Shown piece by piece: positions 1 through 6,058 of a stretch of DNA of 11,415 nt. Position 1 is the first letter of the stretch. Each line of letters starts with the position of its first letter. The notes beneath the pieces are model-generated. The model was not told the DNA's origin and ran no database searches. It saw nothing but the letters and a program-made list of their open reading frames with translations. Made by a program: the position numbers and the translations under genes. The DNA comes from Burkholderiales bacterium (lineage in GTDB: Bacteria; Pseudomonadota; Gammaproteobacteria; Burkholderiales; Usitatibacteraceae), in the NCBI GenBank assembly GCA_026786225.1, contig JAJAYN010000602.1, positions 1-11,415 on the forward strand, in the 5' to 3' direction.

Positions 1-217
1 GGATGGGGTTGCGCGCATCGTCCTCGATGGCGAACAAATTGCTCCATTCGGTGGCCGACATTTCGCCGGTCTCATCAAACTTCTGGCCGAGAATCTGTTC
101 TGCGGGCTCGTTGTAAAAAATGAGCGTGCCGACCGTGTCCACCAGCAGGATGGGCATGTCGAGACTGCTGGCCAGTTGCCGCGCCAGGATGATCTGTATG
201 GGTTTGGGAGATGCCAC
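1..217 (-). CDS. PAS-domain signalling protein, N-terminal part (runs off the window)
   Basis: The first 72 residues are visible and the rest lies beyond the left edge. After a short helix-like lead (MASPKPIQIILARQLASSL) comes a typical PAS start: DMPILLVDTVGTLIFYNEPAEQILG (split: DMPILLVDTVG at 20-30, then TLIFYNEPAEQILG at 31-44). The hydrophobic strand, the 'Y-N-x-x-A-E-x-I-L-G' helix and the following acidic linker are standard for PAS sensor domains, which bind small ligands or cofactors, or mediate signalling contacts. The GTG start at 215-217 was chosen because GAAAGG sits six bases upstream and no in-frame ATG fits. The output domain (cyclase, kinase, GGDEF or other) is not visible, so the exact role is unknown. 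It is divergent from the DUF3096 gene, with about 216 bases between them. Confidence 0.75.
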   Translation of the reverse strand, partial: MASPKPIQIILARQLASSLDMPILLVDTVGTLIFYNEPAEQILGQKFDETGEMSATEWSNLFAIEDDARNPI

Positions 218-433
218 GCGATGCCTTTCAGAAAAACCGGTGCGCCGACATGTTGATCTCGGCGCGGCACCACTCGATGATACCCGTGTGCAATTCGTCT
301 GTCCGTGTACCAGCGCACATTGGCATGAAATGGTTCGCCGATGTCGCAGAGTTTTATGTGCGGCATCGCACCGACTCGACCCGCCAAAATGGCTACCCTG
401 ATCATCGTCAACCTCGACTATCAGGGAATCCGC

Positions 434-589
434 ATGAATTTAAACGTAAGCATTGGTCCATTGATCTCTCTCCTTGCGGGGATCCTCATTCTGATCATGC
501 CCAAGCTGCTCAATTACATCGTTGCCGTGTATCTGATCATCATCGGTCTTCTGGGGTTGCTCGGCACGGGTAGTTTCAGTCTGCGCTGA
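434..589 (+). CDS. DUF3096 family small membrane protein
   Basis: A 51-residue protein made almost entirely of two hydrophobic segments. It begins MNLNVSIGPLISLLAGILIL, followed by IMPKLLNYIVAVYLIIIGLLG (residues 21-41). The pattern GPLISLLAGILILIMP with LLNYIVAxYLIIIGLLGL is the hallmark of DUF3096, a family of about 50 residues of unknown function in the inner membrane. The ATG at 434 was chosen over upstream in-frame ATGs (341, 389) because AGGGA lies six bases before it and the family begins at this residue. Family assignment is from memory of the motif. The function is unknown. Confidence 0.85.
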   Translation: MNLNVSIGPLISLLAGILILIMPKLLNYIVAVYLIIIGLLGLLGTGSFSLR

Positions 590-619
590 CACACGCGCCA
601 TCCAAATGGTAAAACGCGG

Positions 620-934
620 GTGTTGGGGATATTTGCAGGCGTACTGACTGCGCTGCCGGCCATGGCGGGCAAGGTTGTGTTCGCCGCCAGCGTCGCCGCG
701 ACGTCAGCCAGTCCGGATTCGGTAGAACCAGCCGGCGCAAACCGTATCACGCAGCGTCCGGCCAATGTGGTGAAACTGCCGAGCAACGCGCGTGTCGATC
801 CGGTGCTCTACCGCGCGCATCGCCTGCTTTCCATCGATCAGCTCGGCTGCCTAGATCCGGGTGTGATCGATTTCCGTTTTGCGTCTGCGCAGCTGGCACC
901 GTATCTGCGTGCCGCCAACCCGCAATCGTATTGA
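620..934 (+). CDS. putative exported hypothetical protein
   Basis: An open frame of 104 residues with a hydrophobic N-terminus ending in an Ala-x-Ala site (VLGIFAGVLTALPAMA, residues 1-16), then an Ala/Ser-rich stretch and a C-terminal part (about 50-104, RPANVVKLPSNARVDPVLYR onward) that reads like a real soluble domain. One Cys is present (C77). I recognise no family. The only in-frame start options are GTG 620 and TTG 623, neither with a ribosome site, and the signal peptide would lack its usual Lys/Arg lead. An ATG at 606 is one base out of frame. If the A run at 611-614 had one more A, the protein would begin MVKTRVLGIFAGV, a normal signal peptide. It follows the DUF3096 gene by 30 bases. 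Confidence 0.5.
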   Translation: MLGIFAGVLTALPAMAGKVVFAASVAATSASPDSVEPAGANRITQRPANVVKLPSNARVDPVLYRAHRLLSIDQLGCLDPGVIDFRFASAQLAPYLRAANPQSY

Positions 935-1010
935 GTCACACCGGGGAGCGTCGGGCGGTTGCGACGAAGTCATCAGTAACGAAAGCGTAGATCAAGCAAG
1001 GGCGCGGCTC

Positions 1011-1685
1011 TCAATGCAGTTTCTTTTTACCGGGTTTAGCTTGCGCCGCGTCGGAGCCGGGTTTCTTTGCGGTTACGTTGGGGCGCTCGTTTCCGCGCGT
1101 GCGCAACGATTGAAAATACTGGAATATGTCGATGGCCAGCATCGGCAAATCCTCGCGGCATTCCTTGAGCAAGTCCGACATTTCGCGTGGCTTAATCTGC
1201 TTGAGCGCCTTTGGATCGATCTCGCCGGCGAGCAGGCTGATCGGGAATAACAGTTCGTTGATCTCATTTTCGTCGCCCGCATCCGTCCACGCCACGGTTG
1301 AAGACTCGACGCCATCCAGATAGGCCTGACACCACGCGCTGTAGTCGTACTCACCCTCGTCGGCGGCGTTGGAAGGGTCGGTCAGATTCAGCACCAGGCC
1401 CAGCGATTCAGCCGCTTGCAGATCGGCGACGATTTCGGCGTGAAAGCGCATGAGCAGGTTCTTGACGGCCTGCGCTTGATCCGCGCTTTCATAGTCAGGG
1501 TTGCCGAGAACGGCTGGTAACCACTGCTCGGGCTTCACTGTTTGCGGCCCGCTGATGGCCGCACAAAGAAACCCCTGAATCTCGTCCAGGCCCATTGCCT
1601 GCGCCTTGAATGCGGGAGACGCCAACAGGGTTTCGAGGTGGGAAATCTCGGCGTTGGTGAGCGGCGTAGCTGGCGTGGAGGTCAT
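1011..1685 (-). CDS. UPF0149 (YecA/YgfB) family protein
   Basis: A 224-residue protein of the UPF0149 fold. The family signature is clear: LETLLASPAFKAQAMGLDEIQGFLCAAISGP (split: LETLLASPAF at 18-27, AMGLDEIQGFLCAAISGP at 30-47), then PEQWLPAVLG (52-61) and an acidic C-terminal half with WCQAYLDGVE (118-127) and NELLFPISLLAGE (143-155). Many YecA-type members end in a Cys-rich SEC-C zinc motif. This one does not, ending instead in a Lys/Pro-rich tail (KKPGSDAAQAKPGKKKLH). The molecular role is unknown. I chose ATG 1685 because the conserved part begins shortly after it and GGA lies six bases upstream. ATG 1724 (14 extra codons, weak GAG site) is possible. It is divergent from the gene at 1952. 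Confidence 0.88.
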   Translation of the reverse strand: MTSTPATPLTNAEISHLETLLASPAFKAQAMGLDEIQGFLCAAISGPQTVKPEQWLPAVLGNPDYESADQAQAVKNLLMRFHAEIVADLQAAESLGLVLNLTDPSNAADEGEYDYSAWCQAYLDGVESSTVAWTDAGDENEINELLFPISLLAGEIDPKALKQIKPREMSDLLKECREDLPMLAIDIFQYFQSLRTRGNERPNVTAKKPGSDAAQAKPGKKKLH

Positions 1686-1951
1686 GGGTGATCCGGACTG
1701 GAGATGTTGAAGGGATAAGGGCATGAATTGCTCGACAAGCCCCCAGCTGTTGCTGTTGGCGATAATATTAACTTAATCGTCAGGATGAATTGACGACGGC
1801 CGAAAGATTGCGTTGAAAGGATTGTGTTGCGAGCCGGGGTTGCGCTGGATTTGAATTTGCCGCGAACCTGTTGCGCGTGGCACTGTCCACTCCATACCGT
1901 GCCGCCACCCCGAGCGGAAAACGTAGGTGATCAGGTGAAGAGGTAAACAAC

Positions 1952-2632
1952 ATGAAAAAACGGCTACTGGTTTCCGGGCTGGCGATGATGTCCGGATTTG
2001 CCGCGGCACAGGAAGTGGGGAGGGTGGTTTCCAGCACCCCCATCACCCGTGATGTGGGCGTTCAACAAAAGCAATGCGCGCCGGACGCGAGCCTGCACGA
2101 CGCGTGCCGCAGCGTCACCAATTTTGATAAACAGACCACCGGCTACAACGTTGTTTATGAGTACGCGGGCAAACAGTACACCGCACAACTGCCTGAAGAT
2201 CCCGGTACCACGGTGAACCTGCAAATTTCACCTGCCGCCGTCGCGCGACCAGCCGAGCGTGCTTCAACCGCGCCGCGCGCATTGACCAATGAGCCGATTT
2301 ACGAGGAACGCTGGGATGCTGACCGCGACCGGCCTTATCGCGTTTTGCGCAGCACCGAGGGCTGGGATGCGGATCGTGATCGCAGCTACACGACAACGAC
2401 ATACACCGAGCCGCGCTACGTCGAACGCATATATGCAGAGCCGCGCTACTACGCACCCGGCGCTTATTACGGTCCCACCAGCTATGGCTATTACCATGCG
2501 CCGATTTGGCCGCTGTTGGGCCTGTCGATCGGGATCGCCAGCAGCTATCGGGGTTATGGTGGCTATGGTGGCTATGGTGGCTACGGTGGTTATTACGGAT
2601 ACGGCGGCCACCGCGGTTATCGCCGACACTAG
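1952..2632 (+). CDS. secreted Tyr/Gly-rich protein, glycine-zipper-2TM relative without the zipper
   Basis: A 226-residue exported protein. The start is firm: GAAGAGG lies eight bases before the ATG, and residues 1-19 form a signal peptide cut at AAA|QE. Two blocks recall the betaproteobacterial glycine-zipper-2TM surface proteins: VGRVVSSTPITRDV (22-35) and CRSVTNFDKQTTGYNVVYEY plus AGKQYTAQLPEDPG (52-85). The Gly-rich zipper that normally separates them is absent. After that come a duplicated WDADRDRxY unit (121-129 and 138-146), an EPRYVERIYAEPRYY stretch, one hydrophobic segment (185-197) and a YGGYGGYGG tail encoded by 9-bp repeats. Probable place: envelope or periplasm. The function is unknown. 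It is a single gene, convergent with hslO. Confidence 0.75.
   Translation: MKKRLLVSGLAMMSGFAAAQEVGRVVSSTPITRDVGVQQKQCAPDASLHDACRSVTNFDKQTTGYNVVYEYAGKQYTAQLPEDPGTTVNLQISPAAVARPAERASTAPRALTNEPIYEERWDADRDRPYRVLRSTEGWDADRDRSYTTTTYTEPRYVERIYAEPRYYAPGAYYGPTSYGYYHAPIWPLLGLSIGIASSYRGYGGYGGYGGYGGYYGYGGHRGYRRH
2552..2587 (+). repeat. in-frame 9-bp tandem repeat, four copies
   Basis: Four consecutive copies of GGYTAYGGT (GGTTATGGT, GGCTATGGT twice, GGCTACGGT), each coding Gly-Tyr-Gly near the C-terminus of the secreted Tyr/Gly-rich protein. A degenerate fifth copy follows. Because the unit is a multiple of three, copy-number change would lengthen or shorten the tail without breaking the frame. Confidence 0.9.
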
Positions 2633-2665
2633 ACGTTAATTTTTAGCCGGTCTGAACTTGAAAGT

Positions 2666-2721
2666 CCAGCATTGGCGCGCTTCACGGAATGTTTCCGGCT
2701 GGAAAGCCGCGCCAGTGCTGG
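2666..2721. repeat. 56-bp inverted-repeat element, copy 1 (convergent intergenic)
   Basis: The left arm begins CCAGCATTGGCGCG and the right arm is AAGCCGCGCCAGTGCTGG. They pair over 14 positions with a single G-U wobble. The same layout, exactly 56 bases long with an identical 18-base right arm, recurs at 5642-5697, so this is a dispersed repeat and not a private terminator. It lies 34 bases after the stop of the upstream + gene and 12 bases from the stop of hslO, where it probably acts as a shared transcription terminator. Confidence 0.75.
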
Positions 2722-2732
2722 CGTTTACCATT

Positions 2733-3638
2733 TTAGTCAAATAGCCGTTTGATGGCGTCCGCATCAAAGCGATATACCTGATTGCAGATATCGTCGTTTA
2801 CCTCGACGACACCAAGCTCGGCCAGCGTCGCTTCCACCTCCTCGCGGCCCAGTGAACGCAGCATGCCTTCGACTTTTTGCACGTCGCGCTTGCACGCATA
2901 GCTGACCGGCTTTGCTTCGTATATGCGCACATCCTCCTCACTGAACAATCGTGCCAGCAATTGCTCAGCCGGCAACGTGGTCAATTCCAGCTCGCGCACA
3001 CTGGCGGCGAGTTGTTCCACACGCGCCCAGCCGTCGGCATCTTTCTGATCTGCGTTCGGCAGCTTTTGCAGCAGCAGTGCACCTGCACCGGTAGCGCTTG
3101 CAGCCAGCCACAGATGCGTGGGCAGTTGTTCGGACAGATCGAAATAGTGTTCAAAACACTCCGCCACGGACAGCCCCGATACCGGCACGATGCTCTGATA
3201 AATCTGCGTGGTCCCGACGTACGTGATCGTCATCGCCAGCGTGCAGTCATCCACCCATTCTGAAAATGTCGCCGACCCGCTGCTGGCACGCATCGCCTCG
3301 GCAGGCTTGATGTGCGTGCCAGCCATGCCGCGCAACGCCAGAGATTCGGTGCAATCGAGCACCGCCACCGGTCCGCTGAATGTCTCGGCACCTGTCGCGT
3401 CCGGGGCATGCTTGCGCTGGATTTGCAGGGCGGCCCGGCCCGGGTGTTTCAGGCCTGCACCAACCAGCACAGCCACACAGGCAAGCTCGCCGAGAAACTG
3501 GCGGATGTTGGGTGGGTAATGTCGTCCATCGTGCATGTCACGCCACACGTCGGTAAGGCGTACCACTTGCCCGCGAATGTCGAGGTTATCGATGGTGAAA
3601 CGGCGGCTGTAGTTGTGAGGCGCGGTTGCTGTGGTCAT
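2733..3638 (-). CDS. hslO: Hsp33 family redox-regulated chaperone, degenerate zinc site
   Basis: A 301-residue protein of normal Hsp33 length. The N-terminal domain has the typical features: TIDNLDIRGQVVRLTDVW (15-32), YPPNIRQFLGELA (41-53), the GPVAVLDCTESLALRGMA block (89-106), and SEQLPTHLWLAAS with LLLQKLP (169-194). The linker RLFSEEDVRIYEAKPV (230-245) also fits. Hsp33 is a cytosolic holdase activated by oxidation of a zinc centre with Cys-x-Cys and Cys-x-x-Cys. Here the site reads YACKRDVQKVEG (247-258) and NDDICNQVYRF (281-291), so only C249 and C285 remain, with Arg251 and Asp282 at the other two positions. The surrounding residues are well conserved, so a frame or base error is unlikely. 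Redox switching by the usual mechanism is doubtful. The ATG at 3638 has only a weak ribosome site. Confidence 0.9.
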   Translation of the reverse strand: MTTATAPHNYSRRFTIDNLDIRGQVVRLTDVWRDMHDGRHYPPNIRQFLGELACVAVLVGAGLKHPGRAALQIQRKHAPDATGAETFSGPVAVLDCTESLALRGMAGTHIKPAEAMRASSGSATFSEWVDDCTLAMTITYVGTTQIYQSIVPVSGLSVAECFEHYFDLSEQLPTHLWLAASATGAGALLLQKLPNADQKDADGWARVEQLAASVRELELTTLPAEQLLARLFSEEDVRIYEAKPVSYACKRDVQKVEGMLRSLGREEVEATLAELGVVEVNDDICNQVYRFDADAIKRLFD

Positions 3639-3667
3639 ATCGGAAGTCTAACAATTTTGGCCATCGC

Positions 3668-3687
3668 CGGACGATGCGCATCGTCCG
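3668..3687. promoter_or_regulatory. 20-bp perfect palindrome upstream of hslO
   Basis: CGGACGATGCGCATCGTCCG is a perfect, loopless palindrome beginning 30 bases before the hslO start codon. No T-run follows on either strand, which speaks against a terminator. Its form and place suit a dimeric regulator's operator, but no regulator can be named from the sequence. Confidence 0.4.
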
Positions 3688-3850
3688 ACCGGGACCGCGC
3701 ATTGCGGACTGTATGCATTTTCAACAAGCCGCGACCCACACTTTCACCCATGACCCAGAATGCGTGACAAGCCATGCGACTTTACCGGAACGCCAATGCG
3801 AATCCCCCCGCTTTCAATGCAGCCCTTGAGGCTGCTGGCAACACCGTCGG

Positions 3851-4068
3851 CTACGTTTGCGGCCAGTCGATCTCCCTGATCATCCACTCGCGAAACGCGC
3901 GCACTTTGTGGCTGTTCACGGTTTGCGGCAGGCAAACCAGATGGTAGTCGTTCTCCGACTTGACCTCGATGTCGAACAACTTCACCAGATTCCCATTGGT
4001 GAAATCGTCTGCAAGCGGGCGGCGGCTTCAAGCACCGGCAGGGTCGTTAGTGGCGGCAGTCGTTTCAT
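3851..4068 (-). pseudogene. LysR-family (GcvA-like) regulator remnant with large internal deletion
   Basis: Two ends of one LysR-type regulator sit next to each other in different frames. From ATG 4068 the first 19 codons read MKRLPPLTTLPVLEAAARL, the usual start of GcvA-like regulators just before the DNA-binding helix-turn-helix. From about 4015 another frame reads LADDFTNGNLVKLFDIEV, then a stretch including YHLVCLPQ and AFREWMIREI, ending at TAG 3851. This is the normal C-terminus of the effector-binding domain (LADDxxxGxLVxxFD). About 73 of roughly 300 codons remain, so about 230 codons including the whole HTH are gone. The junction lies around 4010-4016 (CGCTTG). The product cannot function as a regulator. 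Confidence 0.85.
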
Positions 4069-4214
4069 GTCGGCATGTGAATTAAATTCAACTATTGAGT
4101 GAGAAATGATCGTTTGTATACGCCTTATTGCAGGTTTAAATTACACCCTCGCACCACGCTGTATGGTTTTTAACTACAGCAAATTATTTCACATCAAAAA
4201 CCGTGAGGGCAACC

Positions 4215-4334
4215 ATGAAAACGATGACCGTACGCTATAGCGACAACGCCGCCACCCGGCTGACACTCGAACGCGACCAAGTGGCTTCGACCACCGAGGC
4301 GCGCGGCATGGCGTCAAATCGCTATCGCTGTTGA
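4215..4334 (+). CDS. short ORF of unknown function, possible gene relic
   Basis: A 39-residue ORF, MKTMTVRYSDNAATRLTLER followed by DQVASTTEARGMASNRYRC. GAGGG lies six bases before the ATG and the codons up to about residue 33 look like genuine coding sequence. I recognise no family. It is divergent from the LysR remnant, where such a regulator's target gene usually begins, so it may be the preserved start of a deleted target gene; that is inference. It could also be a real small protein. Confidence 0.35.
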   Translation: MKTMTVRYSDNAATRLTLERDQVASTTEARGMASNRYRC

Positions 4335-4443
4335 ACGAATTACGTTAGTGTGACCGCTGAGGTCGGCGGGCTGGTCTGCCGAAATTTTTCCGATCTTGCC
4401 TGAGCTTGTCGCCATGCGTTCATTCACACAATGGGAGAAAACC

Positions 4444-4750
4444 ATGAGGTTGTCATACGTTGCAGGTGCTGCGATAGCACTGCTGATGTCCAATGTCGTG
4501 CTGGCAAACGCCGATCTGGCCAAGGCCAAGAATTGCCTGACGTGTCATGCAATCGCCACCAAAGTTATCGGTCCTGCATTCAAGGACGTTGCAAAAAAAT
4601 ATGCCGGCCAGAAAGACGCGCCGGCAAAGCTGGCCAATAATAATTAAGGGCGGCGTCGGTGCATGGGGCACGATGCCGATGCCCGCCAACGCACAAGTCA
4701 ATACCGCAGAGGCGCAGAAATTGACGGCGTGGATTCTGTCTTTGAAGTAA
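4444..4750 (+). pseudogene. monohaem cytochrome c (c551/c8-like) with internal frameshift
   Basis: The gene starts at ATG 4444, with GGGAG six bases upstream and a signal peptide cut near ANA|D. The haem-binding CLTCH is at residues 31-35, followed by AIATKVIGPAFKDVAKKYAG, typical of small cytochromes c551/c8, which carry single electrons in the periplasm. The first frame stops at 4645-4647 straight after KLANNN. The missing C-terminal third continues in another frame: IIKGGVGAWGTMPMPANAQ, then VNTAEAQKLTAWILSLK to TAA 4750. It carries the Met of the MPMPAN segment that would be the sixth haem ligand. The break lies in AATAATAAT (4636-4644), one base too many or two too few. It is either a true mutation or an assembly error; if intact, the protein would be about 102 residues. 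Confidence 0.8.
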
Positions 4751-4760
4751 CGCGCGTTCG

Positions 4761-5264
4761 TTACAACGACAGCTTCATGATGAGCTCTCCCTCATCGTCT
4801 TCGCCGGTACGCACGAATCCCGCACGCAGGTAAAACGCTTCGGGGTTATTTTCTTTCGGTACAAACGAGAGCAGCATGGTCGCGGCCCCGGGGCGGGTGC
4901 GGGCATGGGCGATCAAAAGGCGTATCGCGGCTGCACCGAAACCATAGTGTTGGTAGCGTGCGTCGATCATGAATCGCCACAATGCGATGTAGGGCGCGCC
5001 TTCATAAAGTTGCGGTTCCGCACTTTCGGTCTGCGACCAATCCTCCAGCATGGCGAAACCCACGGGTCTATCGTCCGCGTAAATGCCGCGAAACCACGCT
5101 TCCTTGTGGAAATACGCCTGTGCGATGGAAACAGAATTCGGTGCCACCAGCCCATCTTGGCCGGGGCCGACCTCCATGCGACAGAAGTCGCGGACGCTGC
5201 TTTTGGTGATTTCGCGCAAACTGACGGTCGCGTCGCGCGTGAGGGCGTGGTTGTTTGTCGTCAT
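4761..5264 (-). CDS. GNAT family N-acetyltransferase (spermidine acetyltransferase-like)
   Basis: A 167-residue acetyl-CoA-dependent acetyltransferase. The order of motifs matches polyamine-type GNATs: VSLREITKSSVRDFCRMEVG (14-33), the GLVAPNSVSIAQAYF block (38-52), WFRGIYADDRPVGFAMLEDW (57-76), then LWRFMIDARYQHYGFGAAAI (95-114). The last holds motif A (Q-x-x-G-x-G) for the acetyl-CoA pyrophosphate. NNPEAFYLRAGFVRTGE (139-155) is the closing motif B. The real substrate cannot be read from the sequence. ATG 5264 is the only reasonable start; the longer frame would begin with TTG. There is no ribosome site, but a TACAAT box lies so close that the message may be leaderless. It converges with the cytochrome gene, leaving only ten bases between stops. 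Confidence 0.85.
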   Translation of the reverse strand: MTTNNHALTRDATVSLREITKSSVRDFCRMEVGPGQDGLVAPNSVSIAQAYFHKEAWFRGIYADDRPVGFAMLEDWSQTESAEPQLYEGAPYIALWRFMIDARYQHYGFGAAAIRLLIAHARTRPGAATMLLSFVPKENNPEAFYLRAGFVRTGEDDEGELIMKLSL

Positions 5265-5271
5265 GGGGAAA

Positions 5272-5277
5272 ATTGTA
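5272..5277 (-). promoter_or_regulatory. candidate -10 box for the acetyltransferase gene
   Basis: TACAAT on the minus strand, with seven bases between it and the ATG. Initiation at the normal distance would fall on or next to the first base of the start codon, which fits a leaderless mRNA and the lack of a Shine-Dalgarno sequence. No good -35 box is visible. Confidence 0.35.
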
Positions 5278-5327
5278 TCTTGCCTGTGTCGGCGTGACCT
5301 CGTCCGCACCAATGGATTTCAGGGACA

Positions 5328-5621
5328 ATGGCTGCCGTGAACGTTAAACAGCCTGCGCACGCGGTTTCCGACGCGCCCTCTTCCTGGGTGTTGTATCTGC
5401 TCGAATGTGAAAATAGCAGCTACTACGCGGGTATCACCACTGACCTCAATCGGCGGTTTGCAGAACATGTTTTCGGTATTGGCGCGCGCTATACCCGCGC
5501 CAATCCGCCCCTGCGGGTTGTGGCGGTCAAGGCGTTTGCCGATCGCGCCAGCGCGTCGCGCGCAGAAGCCGCCCTGAAGAAATTGCCACGTGCGTTGAAA
5601 CCCGGATATTTTGAAGAATAA
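5328..5621 (+). CDS. GIY-YIG nuclease family protein (UPF0213/YhbQ-like)
   Basis: A 97-residue single-domain GIY-YIG protein. The first motif is [20 protein letters not shown] (20-39), with LYL and YAG standing for GIY and YIG. It is followed by the Arg-rich helix NRRFAEH (41-47), [11 protein letters not shown] (55-65) and the helix with the metal-binding Glu, [13 protein letters not shown] (76-88). Members of this short branch (YhbQ-type) are small predicted DNA nucleases of poorly known role. About 18 residues precede the domain. ATG 5328 has AGGGA only two bases upstream; GTG 5337, with a more comfortable gap, is an alternative start. It is divergent from the acetyltransferase gene. Confidence 0.88.
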   Translation: MAAVNVKQPAHAVSDAPSSWVLYLLECENSSYYAGITTDLNRRFAEHVFGIGARYTRANPPLRVVAVKAFADRASASRAEAALKKLPRALKPGYFEE

Positions 5622-5641
5622 CCCGCATAAAAATTAAAACA

Positions 5642-5697
5642 CCAGCATCGGCGGGCTCTGCAGGCCGTAAATACTTGCTAAGCCGCGCCAGTGCTGG
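5642..5697. repeat. 56-bp inverted-repeat element, copy 2 (convergent intergenic, likely terminator)
   Basis: Same length and arrangement as 2666-2721: left arm CCAGCATCGGCGGGCT (two differences from copy 1 in 16 bases), unrelated middle, and right arm AAGCCGCGCCAGTGCTGG (identical). Here the outer flanks AAACA and TGTTT extend the stem. T-rich sequence follows on both strands (TGTTTGTTTG on +, TGTTTTAATTTTTATG on -), so it can end transcription from both the GIY-YIG gene and the small secreted protein gene. Confidence 0.75.
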
Positions 5698-5750
5698 TGT
5701 TTGTTTGCAGGCGAGGCGCCAATCGGGCGCGTAACTTCCGTCAGCGAGGG

Positions 5751-6017
5751 CTACTTCCAGCCAGCCTGTTTGGAACAGGCTTCTGCTGTTTTCGGATTGG
5801 CTTTTTCCCATTGTGTGATGGAACGTGTTTCATTGTCGTCCATCTTGTCATTCATGCACACACAATACTTCTTGACCACGCCCTCTTTCGCGCCCTCGTC
5901 CTTGTTGTCTTTCATGCACTGCGCGACCCACTTTTTGTCGTCGGCAGTTTGCGCCATTGCAAGGCTGCTTCCCATCAGGCAGGCAAACAAACACATCACA
6001 CTAATTTTCAGTTTCAT
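5751..6017 (-). CDS. small secreted four-cysteine protein, hypothetical
   Basis: An 88-residue protein with a clear signal peptide (MKLKISVMCLFACLMGSSLA, cut near AMA|QT). The mature part is about 66 residues, charged, and holds four Cys: C34, C52, C54 and C81, in WVAQCMKDNKDEG, KKYCVCMNDKMDD and AEACSKQAGWK. The spacing suggests two disulfides in the periplasm. Similar small secreted proteins occur in betaproteobacteria as far as I recall, but I know no function. ATG 6017 was chosen over upstream starts because GGAG lies seven bases before it and it begins the signal peptide. It converges with the GIY-YIG gene. Confidence 0.75.
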   Translation of the reverse strand: MKLKISVMCLFACLMGSSLAMAQTADDKKWVAQCMKDNKDEGAKEGVVKKYCVCMNDKMDDNETRSITQWEKANPKTAEACSKQAGWK

Positions 6018-6058
6018 GACTAGGCTCCAGATTGGTTGATCGAACACTACGGTCGGTT

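Noticed and set aside
231..353. Minus-strand frame ending EWCRAEINMSAHRFF, just upstream of the PAS gene
   Set aside because: Only about 30 codons after its first ATG, no ribosome site and no recognised family; probably chance in the promoter region.
1790..1818. TTGACG as a -35 box for the gene at 1952
   Set aside because: No acceptable -10 box at 16-18 bases distance.
3312..3767. Long plus-strand frame opposite hslO
   Set aside because: It is a shadow of the well-supported hslO gene on the other strand, with no recognisable protein features.
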